A DNA stretch of 64,000 nt from an uncultured Candidatus Melainabacteria bacterium (GCA_934700385.1 CAKUXO010000001.1:51117-115116), one strand, 5' to 3'; shown: positions 16,980-25,803, counted from the first letter of the stretch. A program made the numbers and translations. Notes: generated by a model from the sequence alone, not told the origin.

Positions 16980-17267
16980 TTAATAATTTGAATATCGTTG
17001 ATAATATTGAGCGCTATATCTTTGATTTGGTGTTAAATTAACATTTTTTTGTCTATCTATATTAGGATAAGGGTTTTGCGAAGTCGGATATCGAATATTT
17101 CTTGTTGGATTTTGATTATATTTTCTTTGTTGAAGATATGCTCTTGCTCTTTGGTTTTGAATTTGCTGATTTATAGCGTTGTATTTTGAATATTTATATT
17201 CACCAAAGTTTGAAGCATAGCTTAGATTTATGGTTAAAAGTAATAATGTTATTAATATTTTTTTCAT
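16980..17267 (-). CDS. Small secreted Tyr/Asn/Gln-rich protein, unknown
   Basis: Starting at ATG 17267 gives a clear signal peptide (KKILITLLLLTINLSYAS). The mature part of about 75 residues is rich in Tyr, Asn, Gln and Arg (ARAYLQQRKYNQNPTRN, NQRYSAQYYQRYSNY). It has low complexity and no recognised domain. A longer reading from 17369 would bury the signal peptide and cross the terminator of the upstream gene, so it was not used. No clear Shine-Dalgarno sequence precedes the chosen start. It lies 10 bp before the SIMPL gene. Confidence 0.6.
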   Translation of the reverse strand: MKKILITLLLLTINLSYASNFGEYKYSKYNAINQQIQNQRARAYLQQRKYNQNPTRNIRYPTSQNPYPNIDRQKNVNLTPNQRYSAQYYQRYSNY

Positions 17268-17354
17268 TATAGATAATATTTTATATAAAAATTTATTTCT
17301 TGCAATAGGTGTTATGGTGTTATTTTGTTTTTGTTTGTATTTAATATATATACA

Positions 17355-17383
17355 AAAAGAAGCCCCCAAAAAGGGCTTCTTTT
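17355..17383 (-). terminator. Terminator of the SLH protein gene
   Basis: An 11-bp stem AAAAGAAGCCC / GGGCTTCTTTT with a 7-nt loop; read on the minus strand it ends in a U tract, 21 bp after the SLH gene. Confidence 0.85.
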
Positions 17384-17403
17384 AAAAACATTTTAAATTC
17401 TAA

Positions 17404-18828
17404 TTAGAAAATAACTGTGAATTCTTCATTAGGATTTAAAGCTGCTGAGTTAGAAACAGATGGAACAATTGTGTAAAGTAGTTCATCACCAACTTCATAA
17501 ATTACACCAAAAGTACCTGAAACTGCAGTTTTAACAATTCCATAAACACCTTTACCAAGAGTTACGAAAGAGTTACCGAAACTAGCAACGCCACGTCCTA
17601 GGTGACCTGTGAATGTTTCAACTAAAGTATCTGATAATCTGTCGCCATATTCTTCTAACCCATTAGCAGAAATGTTAACAACTTGTCCAACTGAACGACC
17701 AGCAACACCAACTGTTCTTGCAGCAGCTGTGAATGGAAGTCCTAAAATTCTAGCGATAATGTTAGGATTTTTTAGACAATCAGCAGTTGAGCTTGTTAAT
17801 TCTTTAGGGAATTTAGCAGAGCAATCACCGTTTTTGATTTCGTTAAATCTAACAGTAATTGAACCAGGGTGGTTGCCTAAACCAGGTCTTTGAACAGTAA
17901 CAACTTCGCCAATTACATTTGAACCAGCTGGGAAAGTTTTACCTTCAACGCTAACTTCTTGAGTTGTTTTAGCAATAAATCTATCGCCAATGTTTGAATG
18001 TTTAGCATCAATTCTATCTAACATTTTGATTTTAATAGCAACAGGAGTGCCAGCGCCTCTGAAAGCGTCGCCAACTAGTTGTCCGTTGTATTTTAATCTT
18101 AATTCACTGATTAAAGTAGCAACTTGATGTCTTGATAAGTATTGGTTTTCAAATAATGCTTTTTCGTCAGGAAGATTGTCGATTAAGCCTGAAGCAACAA
18201 CTTCTTTAGTACAACCGTAAGCCCAAGTTGGGATGTTTTCAATTTTCTTACCGTTTAAAGTTGGTGCAGAACCATCATTTGTATATTTAACATCGATTAA
18301 TTTTGCAATTGTAGCAAAAACTTCTGCTTTTGTAATAGCTTGGTCTGGTTTGAATGATTTATCAGGGTAGCCAATCATAACATCGGCAGCTGTAGCTTTT
18401 GAAATTTCATCGTTTGCCCAATAAGAAGCAGTTACGTCTGTGTATTTTTTATTTGTTCCGATGTTTTGCATATTTAAGCCTTGAGAAAGCATAAATGCAA
18501 GTTCAGATCTTGAAATAGGCATTTTAATATCGAAATCTCTGTCACCTTTTCTAACACTCATTGTGTTTAAAAGGTCTTTAGACCAAGCGTTTACATAAAC
18601 ATTGTCTTTATTTGTGAAACCTAGTCTGTTTTTTTGTTTTAAAACTTTTCCGCCAATACGATATACGTTATTAGCATCTTTAACTTCTGTAGCGTCACCG
18701 TTCATTAAAGAAGGATGTGCATAAACTTCCACGTTTTCTTGTTTTGGACCACAATCTTTTGCCATAACAGCAGCACATGTCATAAATAATGCTAATGTTA
18801 CAGATAATGCCTGTGTCATTTTTTTCAT
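17404..18828 (-). CDS. Secreted protein with S-layer homology (SLH) domains
   Basis: A signal peptide (KKMTQALSVTLALFMTCAAVMA) is followed by two or three SLH units at about 95-230. Characteristic segments are ISRSELAFMLSQGL, YTDVTASYWANDEISKATAADVMIGYPDKSFKPDQAITKAEVFATIAKL cut into its usual parts, and LSRHQVATLISEL. A beta-rich region at about 245-330 (GDRFIAKTTQEV, PAGSNVIGEVVTV) and a Gly/Val-rich C-terminal region follow, ending in Phe. SLH domains tether proteins to peptidoglycan-linked polymer; in the cyanobacterial lineage they occur in outer-membrane proteins. AGGAGTAAATT precedes the ATG. A single-gene transcript with its own terminator, probably abundant. Confidence 0.88.
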   Translation of the reverse strand: MKKMTQALSVTLALFMTCAAVMAKDCGPKQENVEVYAHPSLMNGDATEVKDANNVYRIGGKVLKQKNRLGFTNKDNVYVNAWSKDLLNTMSVRKGDRDFDIKMPISRSELAFMLSQGLNMQNIGTNKKYTDVTASYWANDEISKATAADVMIGYPDKSFKPDQAITKAEVFATIAKLIDVKYTNDGSAPTLNGKKIENIPTWAYGCTKEVVASGLIDNLPDEKALFENQYLSRHQVATLISELRLKYNGQLVGDAFRGAGTPVAIKIKMLDRIDAKHSNIGDRFIAKTTQEVSVEGKTFPAGSNVIGEVVTVQRPGLGNHPGSITVRFNEIKNGDCSAKFPKELTSSTADCLKNPNIIARILGLPFTAAARTVGVAGRSVGQVVNISANGLEEYGDRLSDTLVETFTGHLGRGVASFGNSFVTLGKGVYGIVKTAVSGTFGVIYEVGDELLYTIVPSVSNSAALNPNEEFTVIF

Positions 18829-18914
18829 AATTTACTCCTATTCTTAGCAACGTAAATAAATCATACTACTACAGCCTAATTATCTTACAACATGATAACT
18901 TAGTCAAGTAGAGA

Positions 18915-20099
18915 TTAAAAGTTGTTTATATCGTTGTAAATTAACAAAGAAGCGTCTTGTATAAGCATTTTGGCGCCATAATCATTATGAGGACGCTTAA
19001 CTAAAATTGTAACGATGTATTTTCTTCCGTTATTAGCGTAAACAATGCCGCTATCGCCAAGCATTTGCCCGATATCACCTGTTTTATGTAATACCATAAC
19101 ATCTTGCGGAAGTTTTTCTTTAATTAAATGGGTATTTCTTGTGTTTCCAAGATATTCTTTTAAAATATTTTTATATTTATCATTAATATAGTTTGGATTA
19201 TCAATGTTATAAAATAATGTTGAAATTTCTCTTGCGGTGATTTTATTTGTGCCTTCTAAATCAGGAAGCCAGTTACCCATTGAAGTAACTTTTAAGCCTA
19301 AATTTCTCATTGAACGATTGAAACCGTCAATTCCGCCAATTTCATATAACAGCATATTAGTTGCAGAGTTATCAGAATTTGCAATCATAATATTAGCTAA
19401 ATAATCAAGAGAATATGAAACATCTGCTTTTGTTTTTTGTAAATCGCCAGAGCCTGATGTTCTAAAGAATTCTGTGAAAACCCTTTTATCTGTTAAAGCT
19501 ATAGGATTAATTGAAGTTGATGTTTCATCAACTAATCTGATTAATTCAAAAACAATAGGTACTTTTATAATGCTTGCGCTTGGATAAACTTTATCTGCGT
19601 TAATTTCAAGCCCTTTACCTGAAGAATATTCCCAAACAAAAACACTAGGTTCAAGATGAGGATATTTTTTAAATAATTCTAAAAGTTTGTTTTTAGTGTC
19701 TGTTAACTCATCTATAATTTGAATTTGAGTAATTTCTTTTGTTTTTTGAACTTTAGAAACTTGTAAAAATTTGTCTATTAAAAATGAATTATGTAGATAA
19801 TTTGAAGTCGGGTTAATATATTCACTAACATCAAGGTGAATGTTTCTATTTAAAAATCTGTTTAAATAAAGTGGTTTAAAGTAATGATTAAAGTTATATG
19901 GACAAATGAAATACCCATAAGCCACTAAAAGCATAAGTGCAAAAAATTGAACAATGAATTTCAATTTGTTTTTTTGCTTTTTCTTCTTCGCTTGAACCTT
20001 TTTTCTTGGTTGAACAACAACTAAATTATCATAATAAGAATGATTAGATTCACATTCAGAAATTTTGTAGCTATTAACTTTTCTTAAACGATTTGACAA
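18915..20099 (-). CDS. Class A beta-lactamase-fold serine hydrolase, membrane-anchored
   Basis: A Lys-rich N-terminus (residues 30-45) and one membrane helix (about 46-66) place the catalytic domain in the periplasm. The motifs of the penicillin-recognising fold are Ser176-x-x-Lys in PSASIIKVP, SDN in ANSDNSATNML (about 240) and KTG in LHKTGDIG (about 343). The omega-loop position of class A beta-lactamases, with E-x-x-LN, here reads NWLPDLEGTNKITARE, so the deacylating Glu is not obvious. A peptidoglycan or ester hydrolase role is as likely as beta-lactamase. No clear Shine-Dalgarno sequence. It stands alone, divergent from the GGDEF gene. Confidence 0.8.
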   Translation of the reverse strand: MSNRLRKVNSYKISECESNHSYYDNLVVVQPRKKVQAKKKKQKNKLKFIVQFFALMLLVAYGYFICPYNFNHYFKPLYLNRFLNRNIHLDVSEYINPTSNYLHNSFLIDKFLQVSKVQKTKEITQIQIIDELTDTKNKLLELFKKYPHLEPSVFVWEYSSGKGLEINADKVYPSASIIKVPIVFELIRLVDETSTSINPIALTDKRVFTEFFRTSGSGDLQKTKADVSYSLDYLANIMIANSDNSATNMLLYEIGGIDGFNRSMRNLGLKVTSMGNWLPDLEGTNKITAREISTLFYNIDNPNYINDKYKNILKEYLGNTRNTHLIKEKLPQDVMVLHKTGDIGQMLGDSGIVYANNGRKYIVTILVKRPHNDYGAKMLIQDASLLIYNDINNF

Positions 20100-20201
20100 T
20101 ACAAAACATCCATTGTTTCTGACACTTTTTCAGTTTAATAAATATTAAAAAATAAAACATAATACATACGTATGAAAATTCAAAAAAACAAAGGAAAAAT
20201 A

Positions 20202-20210
20202 TGATATACT
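20202..20210 (+). promoter_or_regulatory. Extended -10 promoter of the GGDEF gene
   Basis: TGATATACT (TGn plus TATACT) lies 31 bp upstream of the ATG at 20242. A GAGGAT Shine-Dalgarno sequence lies between, so this transcript has a normal short leader. Confidence 0.5.
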
Positions 20211-20241
20211 TCTTTAAGTAAATACCAAAAGAGGATGGAAT

Positions 20242-21117
20242 ATGAATATAGTTATATTTAGTGAAAATGGTGCTTCTAGCCTTACTTCTTTAATTAACAC
20301 AAATGATGAAAATGAAATAAGAGAATTTAAACTTGATGAACTTGAAAACTATAAGCAATTTAATCCTGCTTTATTAATTCTTGATTTTGACTTAAATAAA
20401 ATAAGAGAATTTTGCGCAGTTAGAAAAATTGAATGTCCTATTTTAATTCCATCTCCGATAATCCATGAAAACATTACAATTAGAGCCCTAAGCTATGATT
20501 ACATTAAAACTCCTGTTAATGAAACAGAATTAAACATAAGAATTAATGCTCTTTTAAAAACTTATGAAACTAAAAGAGAACTTGTTAAAAGTGCAATTTG
20601 TGATGAATTAACAGGTTTATATAACAGAAAATATCTTCACCACAGACTTGAAGCTGAAATTTCAAGAGCAAGAAGATACAACACTCCTGTTTCTTGTCTA
20701 TTATTAGATATCGATTATTTTAAAATCGTTAATGATATGTATGGTTATGATTGGGGTGATATTTTACTAAAGAAAATAGCAGGAATGTTAAGCGCTTTAG
20801 TTAGAAAAGAAGATGTCCTAACTCGTTATGGCGATGAAGAATTTATTGTTGTTTTACCTGAAACAACAGAACAACAAGCGATGATTTTTGCTGAACGTTT
20901 TAGACGTGATGTTGAAAAAATGGAGTTTATTCCAGCCAACGAAGAAGAACGTCACCCGATAACAATTTCAGGCGGAATTGCAGCATTTCCTTGTGTAGAA
21001 GACATTGAAGAAACTTCAAACACTTTAATCAGATACGCAGAACACGCATTATATAACGCAAAACAATCAGGAAAAAATAAAATTGTTGAATTTTCAAAAA
21101 TGGATTTAGGTTGCTAA
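20242..21117 (+). CDS. GGDEF-domain protein with N-terminal receiver-like domain
   Basis: Would make cyclic di-GMP if active. Residues 1-105 resemble a receiver domain (MNIVIFSENG, ALLILDFDLNKI, then YDYIKTPVNETELNIRI with the Lys-Thr-Pro loop). The GGDEF domain starts at CDELTGLYNRKYLHHRL (about 120). The metal site DIDYFKIVND and the inhibitory RxxD (RKED) are intact. The signature itself reads RYGDEEF instead of RYGGDEF, so the second Gly is Asp. The end of the gene overlaps the start of hisF by one base. Either a low-activity cyclase or a c-di-GMP/GTP sensor is possible. Confidence 0.88.
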   Translation: MNIVIFSENGASSLTSLINTNDENEIREFKLDELENYKQFNPALLILDFDLNKIREFCAVRKIECPILIPSPIIHENITIRALSYDYIKTPVNETELNIRINALLKTYETKRELVKSAICDELTGLYNRKYLHHRLEAEISRARRYNTPVSCLLLDIDYFKIVNDMYGYDWGDILLKKIAGMLSALVRKEDVLTRYGDEEFIVVLPETTEQQAMIFAERFRRDVEKMEFIPANEEERHPITISGGIAAFPCVEDIEETSNTLIRYAEHALYNAKQSGKNKIVEFSKMDLGC

Positions 21118-21881
21118 TGCAAAATAAATTAACAAAAAGAATAATTCCTTGCCTAGATGTTAAAAACGGAAAAACCGTTAAAGGAGTTAACTTTGAAAAT
21201 TTAAAAGATGTTGGCGACCCTGTTGAATTAGCAAAAAAATATTCTCAATCAGGCGCTGATGAACTTGTTTTTCTTGATATTACAGCAACAAATGAAAAAA
21301 GAAAAACGATAATCGAACTTGTTGAAAGGGTTGCAAAAGAAGTCTTTATTCCTTTTACAGTTGGGGGCGGTATTTCATCTTTAGAAGATATTAAAGCAAT
21401 TCTTGAAGCCGGGGCAGATAAAATTTCTTTTAATTCTGGAATGGTAAAAAATCCTGAAATTGTTTCAAAATGTTCAAAATATTTTGGCTCACAGTGCATT
21501 GTTGCAGCCCTTGACGCTAAAAGAATTGATAACGATTTTTATATTTTTATTAATGCAGGAAAGAAAAATACAGGTTTAAAAGCGCTTGAATGGGCAAAAG
21601 AAGTTGAAAAACTTGGCGCTGGTGAAATTCTTTTAACTTCAATGGATTTTGATGGAACTCAAAAAGGTTTTGATATAGAACTTAATGAACTTATTTCATC
21701 AGCTGTAAATATTCCTGTTATTGCTTCAGGGGGCGCTGGCGCTAATTCAAAGCATTTTATTGATGTTTTTCAAAAAACAAAAGTAGAAGCCGCCCTTGCT
21801 GCTTCAATTTTTCATTATGATACACTTCCAATTGAAAAATTAAAAAAAGATTTAAAGGATAATGGTATTAATGTTAGATAA
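21117..21881 (+). CDS. hisF: Imidazole glycerol phosphate synthase subunit HisF
   Basis: The cyclase subunit of histidine biosynthesis, a (beta/alpha)8 barrel. The N-terminus RIIPCLDVKNGKTVKGVNFENL contains the catalytic Asp of the first strand. VGGGISSLEDI and the second half GAGEILLTSMDFDGTQKGFDIEL, with the second catalytic Asp, follow, then VIASGGAGANSKHF. The length of 254 aa is standard. ATG 21117 overlaps the stop of the GGDEF gene (TAATG); an in-frame TTG 6 nt upstream was rejected. HisH is not adjacent; the other his gene here, hisG, is 24 kb away, so the his genes are scattered. Confidence 0.95.
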   Translation: MQNKLTKRIIPCLDVKNGKTVKGVNFENLKDVGDPVELAKKYSQSGADELVFLDITATNEKRKTIIELVERVAKEVFIPFTVGGGISSLEDIKAILEAGADKISFNSGMVKNPEIVSKCSKYFGSQCIVAALDAKRIDNDFYIFINAGKKNTGLKALEWAKEVEKLGAGEILLTSMDFDGTQKGFDIELNELISSAVNIPVIASGGAGANSKHFIDVFQKTKVEAALAASIFHYDTLPIEKLKKDLKDNGINVR

Positions 21882-21884
21882 AAT

Positions 21885-21912
21885 TAAAGGGGTCATAATT
21901 TTGACCCCTTTA
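21885..21912. terminator. Bidirectional terminator after hisF
   Basis: An 11-bp stem TAAAGGGGTCA / TGACCCCTTTA with a 6-nt loop, between convergent genes. Confidence 0.85.
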
Positions 21913-21918
21913 AAATAT

Positions 21919-23340
21919 TTATACTGTTTCATCTGCTAATTTAAATCCGCCAAACGCTTCAAGGACTTCTAAAACATTATCGTAGCCATATTTTTGAACT
22001 GCCTTAGCATATTTTGTTGAATCATTTTCTAAATAGTTATAAATTTTCTTTCCGTCACTTGAAAGTGATTGATAAATTTGTTTAATATTATCTGTTGTAA
22101 GATTTTTCTTGATGTTTGAAATGATTTCTTTTGCACCACCTTCAGTTAGAACGTTTTTTCCATTTTTCAAAGTTTGATAAGTATCGGATTTTGAAGCAAC
22201 TTTAGAGGCTTTTGAAGTAAATTTTGTTTTATATTCACCAAAAGTTGTGTCGTTTTTAACTTCTTTATAAGCATTTTTTGCTGCAATATATTTATCTTCG
22301 GCGGCACCAATGATTATATCATCATCACCTTTTTGTGCTTCTTTTAATTCTTTTTCTGCTGTTTTTAAATTTTCTTTTGCTTCTTTAAGTTTTGCTCGAT
22401 GTTCTTTTGCTTTTGATGTTGCCTTTGGCGTTGTCTCAGTCGTTGCTGTTTCAGGAGTAGTTTCAGCTGTTGCTGTTTCTGCCCCAGTTTCAGCTGTTGC
22501 TGTTTCTGCCCCAGTTTCAGCTGTTGCTGTTTCTGCCCCAGTTTCCGCTGCAGTTGTTTTCTTTTTAAATGGATTTTCAGGCGCTTTTTCTTTAATAGTG
22601 TTAAAAGCTTCACTAACGGCTGCTTTTGCATTTTTCAATCCGTTTGAAGTAGATGAAAGCATATCTTTACCTAAAGTTCCGGCTTTTTGAATAACATTTT
22701 CACTACCTTCAAGTTGTGACCAAGCGCTTGTTTTACCTTCTTGTTTAGCTATGGCTGCTGCTGCGTCATCAAGACCTGCTAAACCGGCAGTTGAACTATT
22801 TTTAACGGCGCTAAAGCTTGCTTTTGCACCAACAACTGAAGTTGCTAAAGTTAAACCGCCTGCACCAACTTGTTCCCAAGCGTCTTTTGCTTCTGCGTCT
22901 GTTGTAGCGTTAAGTGCATTCATAACCCCTTTTGCCATACTTGCACCACCTGTAACTGCGCCTATGCCGCAAGCTACCATTCCAACGGCTGGGAAAGCAA
23001 CGCAAGCGGCACCCATCGCCACTGTACTTAAAGTTTTTAATGGTGAAAAGTTACCGTTTTTGTCTGTAAAACAACCTTTTACGGCACTAACTGCGTTTTT
23101 TGCAGCACCTTTGATGATGTTGCCTGCCGCACCAAAGAAGCCGACTTTGCCATCGTCTTTGCCGTCTGTACATTTATTTGCGCTTTCAAGTTCTTCTAAG
23201 GTAACATCTTCAGTGTTAGCTGAACTATCTTTTTTAGAAATAATTGAATCTGTTGAAACTTTTGGCGCTTTACTCATCGCATAATAGTAATATTCATCTG
23301 CAGCAGATTGTAAATCAGCAGTCGTAAAATTAATAGACAT
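21919..23340 (-). CDS. Large Ala-rich protein with TAETGAETA repeats and coiled coil, unknown
   Basis: The 473 residues start at ATG 23340, with a G-rich AGGGGGG about 9 nt upstream; a longer reading from 23388 lacks such a site. N-terminal part: SINFTTADLQSAADEYYYYAMSKAPK, no signal peptide. A hydrophobic Gly/Ala segment follows at about 95-150 (AMGAACVAFPAVGMVACGIGAVTGGASMAKG). Then come three perfect copies of the nine-residue TAETGAETA (about 265-295) with Thr/Glu-rich degenerate copies. A charged coiled coil (about 305-350) and a helical end complete the protein. The look is of a membrane-inserting or translocated protein, but no family is recognised. Confidence 0.7.
   Translation of the reverse strand: MSINFTTADLQSAADEYYYYAMSKAPKVSTDSIISKKDSSANTEDVTLEELESANKCTDGKDDGKVGFFGAAGNIIKGAAKNAVSAVKGCFTDKNGNFSPLKTLSTVAMGAACVAFPAVGMVACGIGAVTGGASMAKGVMNALNATTDAEAKDAWEQVGAGGLTLATSVVGAKASFSAVKNSSTAGLAGLDDAAAAIAKQEGKTSAWSQLEGSENVIQKAGTLGKDMLSSTSNGLKNAKAAVSEAFNTIKEKAPENPFKKKTTAAETGAETATAETGAETATAETGAETATAETTPETATTETTPKATSKAKEHRAKLKEAKENLKTAEKELKEAQKGDDDIIIGAAEDKYIAAKNAYKEVKNDTTFGEYKTKFTSKASKVASKSDTYQTLKNGKNVLTEGGAKEIISNIKKNLTTDNIKQIYQSLSSDGKKIYNYLENDSTKYAKAVQKYGYDNVLEVLEAFGGFKLADETV
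22460..22540. repeat. Three perfect 27-bp tandem repeats within a coding region
   Basis: The 27-nt unit (plus strand GTTTCAGCTGTTGCTG... ending GCCCCA) occurs three times without mismatch, at 22460-22486, 22487-22513 and 22514-22540, followed by a degenerate partial copy. It encodes the TAETGAETA protein repeats on the minus strand. Confidence 0.95.
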
Positions 23341-23529
23341 AGTGTGTGTCCCCCCTAAATAAATAAAATATAAACCCCTATATTTCATGAAAGTATTTTT
23401 GAATTTGAAAATTGACTTTTTAATTCTTGATTATTAAGTTTTGTTAAGAAAAATTATCCAATTGTCGAATATTAATTCTCTAAAAGAAATTTAAAATAAT
23501 ATGGTTAAAAAGTTTTAAAGGAGAAAGAT

Positions 23530-23670
23530 ATGAAAAGCTATATCTGTACAATTTGCGGCTATGTTTATAAACCAGAAGAAAATGATAATGTTGAATTTGA
23601 AAGTTTAAGTGAAGATTGGGTTTGCCCTATGTGCTTAGCAAGTAAAGATAATTTTGTTGAAGTTTCATAA
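23530..23670 (+). CDS. Rubredoxin
   Basis: A 46-residue protein with the two rubredoxin knuckles: YICTICGYVYKPEEN (Cys6, Cys9) and DWVCPMCLASKDNFVEV (Cys32, Cys35), which bind one Fe. It is slightly shorter than the usual 52-54 residues in the middle loop. It carries single electrons in anaerobes, commonly to oxygen- or peroxide-reducing enzymes, none of which is adjacent. AAAGGAGAAAG precedes the ATG. It stands alone in a 347-bp gap between larger genes. Confidence 0.92.
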   Translation: MKSYICTICGYVYKPEENDNVEFESLSEDWVCPMCLASKDNFVEVS

Positions 23671-23736
23671 TTTTTAAAAAAAATACTAGCAAAAATTTTT
23701 ATTTTCTGCTTTTATATTCTATGGCGGTAGTGAAAT

Positions 23737-24366
23737 ATGATAGTAGAAAATATTAATTTTAAACAATTTAAAACATATAATTATTATAAAAATCAAGTTT
23801 CTCAAAATAATGAACCTAAAAAAAGAAACTATAAGGCGCTTGTTGGCGCTGCGGCAGGTGCTTTTTTAACGTCTGCTTATTGGTCGAAAAAACCCAAAAA
23901 AGATACAATTCCTGATGAACTTACAAGAATGTTATCAACGGCAGGACTTGCAAATGTTTTTGGTGTTGTTGGCGGTTCAATCGGCGCTGATAAAAAAGCA
24001 GTTAAGAAAAAATGTAAAGAAGCAGGTTTTCAAATGATGAACACCGCAATTCCTATGTTAATGGTAAGTGGCGCACTTGGGGCTTGTAAAAATATTGAAA
24101 AATTAAATAATAAACCAGCGAAAATAATCGGTTCAATTATGGGTATGACTTCTGGTGCTTGGCTTGCAACAAAAATTACAAATGAAACTAAGCAAGATAA
24201 TGAACCTACTAGAAAATACACCCTAAAAGACTCAGTTGCTAATTTTGATGATATAATTGCAACTGTTTCAATCGGTTTTAAAAAGGTTTTAGACTACGTT
24301 CCTGTAGATAAGATGTTACCATTTATTTATGCTTATTGCGGTTATCGTTCAGGAGAAAAAGAATAA
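23737..24366 (+). CDS. Gly/Ala-rich membrane-associated protein, unknown
   Basis: The 209 residues have several moderately hydrophobic small-residue segments: ALVGAAAGAFLTSAYW (about 32-47), LANVFGVVGGSIGA (about 72-85), AIPMLMVSGALGA (about 103-116) and IIGSIMGMTSGAWLATKI (about 130-147), separated by Lys-rich stretches. No signal peptide or known domain. The N-terminus has NINFKQFK. Only a weak GGCGGTAG ribosome-binding site is seen. Followed by a strong terminator shared with purA on the other strand. Confidence 0.7.
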   Translation: MIVENINFKQFKTYNYYKNQVSQNNEPKKRNYKALVGAAAGAFLTSAYWSKKPKKDTIPDELTRMLSTAGLANVFGVVGGSIGADKKAVKKKCKEAGFQMMNTAIPMLMVSGALGACKNIEKLNNKPAKIIGSIMGMTSGAWLATKITNETKQDNEPTRKYTLKDSVANFDDIIATVSIGFKKVLDYVPVDKMLPFIYAYCGYRSGEKE

Positions 24367-24377
24367 TAAAATATAAA

Positions 24378-24407
24378 TAAAAATGGGGGTTTGAGCCCCC
24401 ATTTTTA
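24378..24407. terminator. Bidirectional terminator before purA
   Basis: A 12-bp stem TAAAAATGGGGG / CCCCCATTTTTA with a 6-nt loop TTTGAG, between convergent genes. Confidence 0.9.
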
Positions 24408-25697
24408 TTATCTAAAGATAGTTTGTTCTCTATCAGGACCGACGCTTATTATAGAAATTTTAATTCCTAAAAGTTCTTCTAGTCTTGAAAGATATTTTTT
24501 AGCATTTAAAGGCAATTCATCATAAGTTTTACACTTAGAAATATCGGTTTTCCAGCCTTTATGGGTTTCATAAATTGCTTCATAATTTTTATGTTCATAA
24601 ACTGATGTCGGGTAATGATTGATTATTTCACCTGTGATTTTGTTTTTATATTGAATTGCAACTTTAATTTCATCAAAATCATCTAAAACATCAAGTTTTG
24701 TTAGGGCAACTTCGCTTAAACCGCCTACTAAAACCGCATATTTTGCGCTTATTGCGTCAAACCAGCCGCAACGTCTTGGTCTGCCTGTTGTAACGCCAAA
24801 TTCTGCACCGATTTTTCTTAGCTTTTCACCTGTTTCATCTGTTAATTCACTGATGAAAGCGCCTTCGCCTACTCTTGTCATGTATGCTTTAAAAACGCCA
24901 ATTGCTCTTTCAATTACCATTGAACCCATTGAAGCGCCTACGGCAGCGCCCCCTGAAATTGGGTTTGAGCTTGTAACGAAAGGATATGTGCCATAATCAA
25001 CATCAAGCATGACTCCTTGTGCACCTTCAAAAAGAATTGACTTAGATTTTTTTACGTTTAAAAGATTTTCTTGCCAGTTAAAATCAACATAAGGTGCAAG
25101 AATTTCTTTATATTCTCTACATTCTTCTAAAATTTCTTCTTTTGTATATGGTTTTAAATTATAAACAAATTCAAGCTCTTTGTTTTTCTTAGGTAAAATC
25201 ATATCTAATTTTTCAGATAAAACATCTTCTTTAAATAAATCTTCAACTTTTATTCCTATACGAGCATATTTATCTGTATAAGTTGGACCAATGCCTTTTT
25301 TTGTTGTGCCGATTTTATTTTTACCAAGATTATTTTCATTAGAGCCATCTATATCACAATGGTATTTCATTGTAACTGAAGCTAGTGGTGAAATTTTAAG
25401 ATATTTTTCAAAGTGTTCTCTTGAAATTCCTTGAGAAATAATTCCTTCTATTTCTTCTTCAAGGTCTTTTGGTTTTATAACGCAACCTGCGCCAATCATA
25501 CAGGTTTTATTTTCATATAAAATTCCTGATGGAACTAAGTGAAACGCATATTTTTTTCCGTTTGCAACAACGGTGTGTCCTGCGTTTGAGCCACCTTGAA
25601 ATCTTGTAATAAAATCCGCATTTTGAGCTAATAAATCTGTAATTTTGGCTTTGCCTTCATCTCCGAATTGCGCACCAACAACAACGGTATTTTTCAT
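24408..25697 (-). CDS. purA: Adenylosuccinate synthetase
   Basis: GTP-dependent joining of IMP and aspartate, the first AMP-specific step. The N-terminal NTVVVGAQFGDEGKAKITDLLA is the P-loop-like motif (usual GDEGKGK, here GDEGKAK). FQGGSNAGHTV, IGTTKKGIGPTYTDK, EGAQGVMLDVDYGTYPFVTSSNP and TTGRPRRCGWFD follow in canonical order, and VGPDREQTI closes the protein. The length of 429 aa is standard. It is a single gene with AAGGGGAAAAT before the ATG. Confidence 0.96.
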   Translation of the reverse strand: MKNTVVVGAQFGDEGKAKITDLLAQNADFITRFQGGSNAGHTVVANGKKYAFHLVPSGILYENKTCMIGAGCVIKPKDLEEEIEGIISQGISREHFEKYLKISPLASVTMKYHCDIDGSNENNLGKNKIGTTKKGIGPTYTDKYARIGIKVEDLFKEDVLSEKLDMILPKKNKELEFVYNLKPYTKEEILEECREYKEILAPYVDFNWQENLLNVKKSKSILFEGAQGVMLDVDYGTYPFVTSSNPISGGAAVGASMGSMVIERAIGVFKAYMTRVGEGAFISELTDETGEKLRKIGAEFGVTTGRPRRCGWFDAISAKYAVLVGGLSEVALTKLDVLDDFDEIKVAIQYKNKITGEIINHYPTSVYEHKNYEAIYETHKGWKTDISKCKTYDELPLNAKKYLSRLEELLGIKISIISVGPDREQTIFR

Positions 25698-25803
25698 TAT
25701 TTTCCCCTTGTTTTATTCTTTTCCTATAATAATTTTACTATGAAAATTTTTTATTGTTAAAAAGTGAAAAAATATCTTAACCTTAGTTTAAATATATGAT
25801 TTT

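Noticed and set aside
17268..17369. 34-residue N-terminal extension of the small secreted Tyr-rich protein
   Set aside because: It overlaps the terminator of the SLH gene and would hide a standard signal peptide.
22460..22540. Possible CRISPR array
   Set aside because: The 27-bp units are directly contiguous with no spacers and lie in a coding frame.
22310..22690. Long plus-strand open frame opposite the TAETGAETA repeat gene
   Set aside because: The translation is low-complexity Val/Ala/Ser mirroring the minus-strand repeats; no ribosome-binding site. It is a shadow.
22751..23284. 177-residue plus-strand open frame, Ala/Pro/Leu-rich
   Set aside because: Antisense to the same Ala-rich gene; composition explained by the complementary GC-containing codons, and no start signal.
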